64,000 nucleotides of DNA from Panulirus ornatus (taxonomy: Eukaryota > Arthropoda > Malacostraca > Decapoda > Palinuridae). The notes under the pieces are model-generated. The model worked only from the letters and a program-made list of their open reading frames with translations, was not told where the DNA came from and ran no database searches. Shown in pieces: positions 57,186 to 64,000 of this stretch (positions are counted from its first letter, which is position 1; each line of letters opens with the position of its first letter). The DNA lies in NCBI RefSeq assembly GCF_036320965.1, contig NC_092241.1:25322986-25386985 (forward strand), written 5' to 3'. Both the position numbers and the translations under genes were made by a program.

Positions 57186-58406
57186 TGCACCTGGCCATGA
57201 GAAGAAAGATCATGAGAGGGAAGTGCTTTGGGAGCAGCTGAGTGAGTGTGTTAGGAGCTTTGATGCACGAAACCAGGGGTATAGTGATGGGTGATTTGAA
57301 TGCAAAGTTGAATGATATGGCAGTTGAGTGTATAACTGGTGTACATGGGTTATTCAGTTTTGGAAATGGAAATTGTGAAGAGCTTGTAGATTTATGTGTT
57401 GAAAAAGGACTGGTGATTGGGAATACCCAGATTTAGAAAGAGAGATATACATAAGCATACGTATGTAAGTAGGAGGGATGGCTAGAGATTTATATTGGAT
57501 CACGTATCAATTGATAGGTGGGTGAAAGAGAGACTTTTGGATGTTAATGTGCTGAGAGGGGCAATTGGAGGGATGTATGATCATTATCTTGTGGAGACGA
57601 AGGTGAAGATTTGTAGAGGTTTTCAGAAAAGAAGAGTGAATGTTGGGGTGAAGGGAGTGGTGAGAGGAAGTGAGGTTGGGAGACTTGTGAGAGGAAGTAC
57701 CAGGAGAGATTGAGTCAGAATGGAAAAAGATGAGAGCAAATGACATAAGGGGGGTGGAGGAGGAATGGGATATATTCAGGGAAGCAGTGATGGCTGCACA
57801 AAAGATGCTTGTGGCATGAGAAGCATAGAAGGTGGGCAGATTAGTAAGGGTAGTGAGTGGTGGGATGAAGAAGTAAGATTGTTTGTGACAGAGAAGAGAG
57901 AGGCATTTGGACAATTTTTGCAGGGAAATAGTGCAAATGAGTGGGAGATGTATAATAAAAAGAGGCAGGAGGTCAAGAGAAAGATGGAAGAGGTGAAAAA
58001 GAGGGCAAATGAAAGTTAGGGTGAGAGAGTATCATTAGATATTAGAGAGAATAATATGTTTTGGATGGAGGTAAATAAAATGAGTTAGACAAGAGAACAA
58101 ATGGGAACATTGGAGAAGGGAGCTAATGAGGAGGTAATAACAAGTAATGGTGATGTGAGAAGGAGATGGAGTGAGTATTTTGAAGGTTTGTTGAATGTGT
58201 TTGATGATAGAGTGGCAGATATAGGGTGTTTTGGTCAAGTTGGTGTGCAAAGTGAGAGGGTGAGGGAGAATGCTTTGGTAAACAGAGAAGAGGTAGTGAA
58301 AGCTTTGCGGAAGATGAAAGCCAGCAAGGCGATGGGATTGGATGGTATTGCAGTGGAATTTATTAAAAAAGGGGTGACTGTTGTTGACTGGTTGGTGAGG
58401 ATATTC
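57186..58406 (+). pseudogene. RTE-like LINE endonuclease and linker, inverted 5' half
   Basis: The plus-strand reading is APGHEKKDHEREVLWEQLSE, VMGDLNAKLNDMAVECITGV, NGNCEELVDLCVEKGLVIGN, DHVSIDRWVKERLLDVNVLR, GAIGGMYDHYLVETKVKICR (Y-D-H for S-D-H), [59 protein letters not shown] and then VDWLVRIF. Several stops interrupt. It ends at the LINE position next to the start of 57185 on the other strand, which fits a twin-priming inversion of LINE Z. Confidence 0.7.
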
Positions 58407-58435
58407 CATATATATGTATTTATTTTTTTTGTTTT

Positions 58436-59825
58436 TATTTATTTTGCTTTGTCACTGTCTCCCACGTTAGCAAGGTAATGCAAGAAAACAGCTGAAAGAA
58501 TGGCCCAACCCACCCACATACACCATGTATATACATACACGTCCACACACGCAAATATACATACCTATACATCTCAACGTATGCTTATATATACACACAC
58601 ACAGACATATACATATATACACGTGCACATAACTCATTCTGTCTGCCTTTATTCATTCCCATCGCCACCCCACCACACATAAAGTAACCACCCCCTCCCC
58701 CCAAATGTGGGCGAGGTAGCGCTAGGAAAAGATAACAAAGGCTACTTTCGTTCAAATTCAGTCTCTAGCTGTCATGTAATAATGCACCAAAACCACAGCT
58801 CCCTTTCCATATCCAGGCCCCACAGAACTTTTCATGGTTTACCCCAGATGCTTCACATGCCCTGGTTCAATTCATTGACAGCACGTCGACCTCAGTATGC
58901 CACATCGTTCCAATTCACTCTATTCCTTGCACTCCTTTCACCCTCCTGCATGTTCAGGCCCCAATCACTCAAAATCTTTTTCACTCTATCTTTCCACCTC
59001 CAATTTCGTCTCCCACTTCTCCCCGTTCCCTCCACCTCTGACATATATATCCTCTTTGTCAATCTTCCCTCACTCATTCTCTCCATGTTACCAAACCATT
59101 TCAAAACACCCTCTTCATCTCTCTCAACCACACTCTTTTTATCACTACACATCTCTCTTACCCTATTATTACTTATCCGATGAAACTACCTCACACCACA
59201 TATTGTCCTTAAACATCTCATTTCCAACACATCCACCCTCCTCCGCACAACTCTATCCATTGCCCACTCCTTGCAACCATATAACATTGTTGGAACCACC
59301 ATTCCTTCAAACATACCCATTCTTGCTTTCCGAGATAATGTTCTTGACTTCCACACATTCTTTAACGCTCCCAGAACTTTTGCCCCCTCCCCCATCCTAT
59401 GATTCATTTCCGCTTCCATGGTTCCATCCGCTGCCAAATCCACTCCCAGATATCTAAAACACTTCACTTCCTCCAGGTTTTCTCCATTCAAACTTATCTC
59501 CCAGTTGACTTGTCCCTCAACCCTACTGTACCTAATAGCCTTGCTCTCATTCACATTTACTCTCAGCCTTCTTCTTTCACACTTTTTACCAAACTCAGTC
59601 ACCAGCTTCTGCAGTTTCTCACACAAATCAGCCACCTGCTCTGTATCATCAGCGAACAACAACTGACTCACTTCCCAAGCTCTCTCATCCACAACAGACT
59701 GCATACTTACCCCTCTTTCCAAAACTCTTGCATTCACCTCCCTAACAACCCCATCCATAAACAAATTAAACAACCATGGAGACATCACACACCCCTGCCT
59801 CAAACCTACATTCACTGAGAACCAA
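58436..59825 (-). pseudogene. RTE-like LINE V, long-UTR copy, 3' half
   Basis: On the minus strand the 209-residue frame from 59815 reads [78 protein letters not shown] and [21 protein letters not shown] stop near 59186 is followed by the C-terminal blocks (KWFGNMERMSEGRLTKRI) in another frame and the long 3' UTR with hairpin at about 58445. At 59825 it joins the 5' half of a LINE Y copy at the duplication breakpoint. Confidence 0.85.
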
Positions 59826-61335
59826 TCACTTTCCTCTCTTCCTACTCGTACACATGCCTTACATCCTCAATAAAAACTTTTCTGTTTCTAACAACTTACT
59901 TCCCACACCATATATTCTTGATACCTTCCGCAGAGCATCTCTATCAACTCTATCATATGCCTTCTCCAGATCCATAAACGCTGCATACAAATCCATTTCC
60001 TTTTCTAAGTATTTCTCATACATTCTTCAAAGCAAACACCTGATCTACACATCCTCTACCACTTCTGAAACCACACAGCTCTTCCCCAATCTAATGCTCT
60101 GTAGATGGCTTCACCCTCTCAATCAATACCCTCCCATATAATTTCCCAGGAATACTCAACAAACATATACCTCTGTAATTTGAGGACTCATATCCCCTTT
60201 ACCTTTGTACAATGGCACTATGCAAGCATTCTGCCAATCCTCAGGCACCTCACCATGACTCATACATACATTAAGTAACCTTACCAGCTAGTCAACAATA
60301 CAGCCACCCCCGTTTATAATAAATTCCACAGTAATGCCATCCAAACCCGCTGCCTTGCTGGCTTTCATCTTCCGCAAAGCTTTTACTACCTCTTCTCTGT
60401 TTACCAAATCATTCTCCGTAACCCTCTCACTTTGCACACCACCCCAACCAAAACACCCTATATCTGGAACTCTATCATCAAACACATTCGACAAACCTTC
60501 AAAATACTCACTCCATCTCCTCACATCACCACTACTTATCACCTCCCCATTAGCCCCCTTCACTGAAGTTCCCATTTTTCCCTTTGCTTATGCACTTTAT
60601 TTACCTCCTTCCAAGACATCTCTTCATTCTCCTAAAATTTAATGATACTCTCTCACCCCAACTCTCATTTGCCCTCTTTTTCACATCTTGCATCTTTTTC
60701 TTGACCTCCTGCCTCTTTCTTTTATACATCTCCCAGTCATTTGCATTATTTCCCCGCAAAAATCGTTCAAATGCCTCTCTCTTCTCTTTCACTAATAATC
60801 TTACTTCTTCATTCCGCCACTCACTACCCTTTCTAATCAACCCATCTACCACACTTCTCATGCCACAAGCATCTTTTGCACAAACCATCACTGCTTCCGT
60901 AAATACATCCCATTCCTCCCCACTGCTCTTACTTCCTTATTTCTCACCCTTTTCCATTTTGTACTCATTCTCTCCAGGTACTTCCTCACACAAATCTCCT
61001 TCCCAAGCTCACTTACTCTCACCATTCTCTTCACTCCAACATTCTCTCTTCTTTTCTGAAAACCTCTACAAATCTTCACCTTCGCCTACACAAGATAGTG
61101 ATCAGACATCCCTCCAGTTGTACCTCTCAGCACATTAACATCCAAAAGTCTCTCTTTCACGCGCTTATCAATTAACACGTAATCCAATAACTCTCTCTGG
61201 CCATCTCTCCTACTTACATATATATACTTTTTTATCTCTCTCTTTTTAAACCGGTTATTCCCAATCACCAGTCCTTTTTTAGCACATAAATCTACAAGCT
61301 TTTCACCATTTCCATTTACAACACTGAACACCCCA
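59826..61335 (-). pseudogene. LINE Y 5' part, duplicate copy
   Basis: Second copy of 53377-54886. It has the same frames (61086-61331 endonuclease, 60601-60891 linker, 60288-60575 first RT part) and the same lesions. Joined to LINE V at 59825, it forms a hybrid LINE running 58436-61335. Confidence 0.88.
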
Positions 61336-63463
61336 TTTATTTATTTATTTATTTTGCTTTGTCGCTGTCTCCCGCGTTAGCGAGGTAGCGCAAGGAAACA
61401 GACAAAAGAATGGCCCAACCCACCCACGTACACATGTATATACATACACGTCTACACACGCAAATATACATACCTATCCATCTCAACGTATACATATATA
61501 TACACTCACACGGACATATAAATATATACACATGTACATAATTCATACTGTCTGCCTTTTTTCATTCCCATCGCCACCTCACCACACATGAAATAACATC
61601 CCCCTCCCCCCTCATGTGTGTGAAGTAGTGCTAGGAAAAGACAACAGAGGCCACATTCGTTCACACTTAGTCTCTAGCTGTCATGTAATAATGTACCGAA
61701 AACCACAGCTCCCTCTCCATATCCAGGCCCCACAGAATTTTCCATGGTTTACCCCAGACGCTTCACATGCCCTGGTTCAATCCATTGACAGCACGTTGAC
61801 CCCAGTATACCACATCGTTCCAATTCATTTTATTCCTTGTACGCCTTTCACCCTCCTGCATGTTCAGGCCCTGATCACTCAAAATCTTTTTCACTCCATC
61901 TTTCCACCTCCAATTTGGTCACCCACTTCTCGTTCCCTCCACCTCTGACACATATATCCTCTTGGTCAATCTTTCCTCACTCATTCTCTCCATGTGACCA
62001 AACCATTTCAAAACACTCTCTTCTGCTCTCTCAACCACACTCCTTTTATTACCACACATCTCTCTTACCCTATTATTACTTACTCGATCAAACCACCTCA
62101 CACCACATATTGTCTTCAAACATCTCATTTCCAGCACATCCACCCTCCTCCGCATAACTCTATCCATAGCCCACGCCTCGCAACCGTATAACCTTGTTGG
62201 AACCACTATTCCTTGTAACATACCCATTTTTGCTTTCCGAGATAATGTTCTTGACTTCCACACATTCTTCAACACTCCCAGAACTTTCGCCCCCTCCCCC
62301 ACCCAATGATTCACTTCCGCTTCCATGGTTTCTTCCACTCCCAAATCCACTCCCAGATATCTAAAACACTTCATTTCCTCCAGTTTTTCTCCATTCAAAC
62401 TTACCTCCCATCTGACTTGACCCTCAACCCTGCTGTACCTAATAACCTTGCTCTTATTCACATTTACTCTCAGCTTTCTTCTTTCACACACTTTACCAAA
62501 CTCAGTCACTAGCTTCTGCAGTTTTCACATGAATCAGCCACCAGCGCTGTATCATCATCGAACAACAACTGACTCACTTCCCAAGCTCTCTCATCCCCAA
62601 CAGACTGCTTACTTGCCCCTCTTTCCAAAACTCTTGCATTCACCTCCCCAACAACCCCATCCATAAACAAATTAAACAACCATGGAGACATCACACACCC
62701 CTGCCGCAAATCTACATTCACTGAGAACCAATCACTTTCCTCTCTTCCTACACGTACACATGCCTTACATCCTTGATAAAAACTTTTCACTGCTTCTAAC
62801 AACTTGCCTCCCACGCCATATATTCTTAATACCTTCCACAGAGCATCTCTATCAACTCTATCATGTGCCTTCTCCAGATCCATAAATGCTATATACAAAT
62901 CCATTTGCTTTTCTAAGTATTTCTCACATACATTCTCCAAAGGAAACACCTGATCCACACATCCTCTACCACTTCTGAAACCACATTGCTCTTACCCAAA
63001 CTGATGCTCTGTACATGCCTTCACCCTCTCAATCAATAACCTCTCATATAATTTCCCAGGAATACTCAACAATCTTATACCTCAGTAATTTTAGCACTCA
63101 CTTTTATCCCCTTTGCCTTTGTACAATGGCACTATGCAAGCATTTTGCCAATCCTCAGGCACCTCACCATGAGTCATACATACATTATATAACACCCCAT
63201 GTACACCAATTATTCCCTCAATGGCCACATTACTCACCTTTGCATTCAAATCACCCATCACTATAACCTGGTCTCGTGCATCAAAACTACTAACACAGTC
63301 ACTCAGCTTCTCCCAAAACACTTGCCTCTCATGATCTTTCTTCTCATGCCCAGGTGCATATGCACCAATAATCACCCATCTCTCTCCACACTCATATCAA
63401 TCTAGAGTTTACTTTCTTACACTCCATCACATATTCCCACAACTCCTGTTGCTGGAGTAGTGG
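61336..63463 (-). mobile_element. LINE X, duplicate copy
   Basis: Second copy of 54887-57014, including the FDDD active-site variant, the in-frame deletion joining GVL to [12 protein letters not shown], and the long 3' UTR. PEDW replaces PEYW of the first copy because of one base difference (63153). Confidence 0.88.
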
Positions 63464-63518
63464 TACGACACATGAGGAATGTGTGGGAAGTATTCTTTCT
63501 CCCCTATCCCCAGGGATA
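63464..63518 (-). mobile_element. SINE-like head fused to LINE X, duplicate copy
   Basis: Second copy of 57015-57069, identical by eye. Confidence 0.7.
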
Positions 63519-63634
63519 ACAAACTTATACCTCTGTAATTTGAACACTCACTTTTATCCCCTTTGCCTTTGTACAATGGCACTATGCATGCATTCCTCCA
63601 ATCCTCAGGCCCTTCGCCATGACCCATACATACA
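63519..63634 (-). pseudogene. LINE Z right part, duplicate copy
   Basis: Second copy of 57070-57185 with the same VCMGHGEGPEDW and GISLL boundaries. Confidence 0.65.
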
Positions 63635-64000
63635 TGCACCTGGCCATGAGAAGAAAGATCATGAGAGGGAAGTGCTTTGGGAGCAGCTGAGTGAGTGTGT
63701 TAGGAGCTTTGATGCACGAAACCAGGGTTATAGTGATGGGTGATTTGAATGCAAAGTTGAATGATATGGCAGTTGAGTGTATAACTGGTGTACATGGGTT
63801 GTTCAGTTTTGGAAATGGAAATTGTGAAGAGCTTGTAGATTTATGTGTTGAAAAAGGACTGGTGATTGGGAATACCCAGATTTAGAAAGAGAGATATACA
63901 TAAGCATACGTATGTAAGTAGGAGGGATGGCTAGAGATTTATATTGGATCACGTATCAATTGATAGGTGGGTGAAAGAGAGACTTTTGGATGTTAATGTG
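63635..64000 (+). pseudogene. LINE Z inverted endonuclease part, duplicate copy, cut by window end
   Basis: Second copy of 57186-57551 with two single-base differences near 63727 and 63799. It ends at the window edge inside ERLLDVNV. Confidence 0.75.

Larger units (their letters stand above)
53377..59825. repeat. 6449-bp tandem segmental duplication, unit 1
   Basis: From 53377 to 57551 every position matches the sequence 6449 bases downstream to the end of the window, apart from four single-base differences I noticed (53810, 56704, about 57278 and about 57350). Left of 53377 the two regions are only ordinary LINE paralogues (different offset, 2-bp indel near 53352, C/T at 53376). Confidence 0.95.
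59826..64000. repeat. 6449-bp tandem segmental duplication, unit 2 (runs off the window)
   Basis: This copies 53377-57551 with about 99.9 percent identity by eye over 4175 bases. If complete, unit 2 would end near 66274, beyond this window. Confidence 0.95.

Overview
This is a eukaryotic, intron-poor-looking but repeat-saturated window with no host gene I can identify with confidence. The repeats suggest an arthropod, most likely a decapod crustacean: the main element is an RTE-clade-like non-LTR retrotransposon with a CGCTACCTCGC...GCGGGAGACAGCG 3' end, flanked by long (TA)n microsatellites. The taxonomic call is an inference from recalled repeat families, not something proven here.

Layout. 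1-6600: an old CR1/L2-like LINE on the minus strand (SGNH-type ORF1, endonuclease and reverse-transcriptase pieces), cut up by a 2.2 kb DNA transposon with terminal inverted repeats (628-2834), an RTE-like LINE 3' end and a 0.6 kb unclassified dispersed repeat (4076-4685, second copy at 18354-18960). 7826-18275: a plus-strand RTE-like LINE whose interior has been amplified as 621-bp tandem units (two sub-arrays). A young LINE (9383-11654) is nested in the array with an 11-bp target-site duplication. 19485-24600: two older Jockey-like LINE families nested in each other, one of them split cleanly by a pogo/Tigger-like DNA element (20674-21657, TA duplication). 24811-34124: the youngest block. 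It has four RTE-like LINE insertions, one with an uninterrupted 880-residue ORF and one with a twin-priming inversion, plus two copies of a SINE-like element that shares the LINE 3' hairpin, all separated by (TA)n tracts. 34125-43450: mostly unassigned DNA and decayed LINE pieces, with one weak candidate host exon (34394-34527). 43461-64000: LINEs inserted into LINEs, a second 11-bp TSD, a second inversion, a SINE/LINE chimera, and a 6449-bp tandem segmental duplication with a LINE-LINE breakpoint that runs off the window end.

How the parts work together. The RTE-like LINE is the driver. It encodes an AP-type endonuclease and a reverse transcriptase. The SINE-like element probably borrows that machinery through the shared 3' hairpin. 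LINE copies then serve as substrates for nested insertion, unequal exchange and tandem amplification. The most unusual item is the birth of a 621-bp satellite-like array from the coding interior of a LINE, followed by insertion of a fresh LINE into that array and apparent exchange between the two. No RNA genes, CRISPR arrays or bacterial-type signals were seen.
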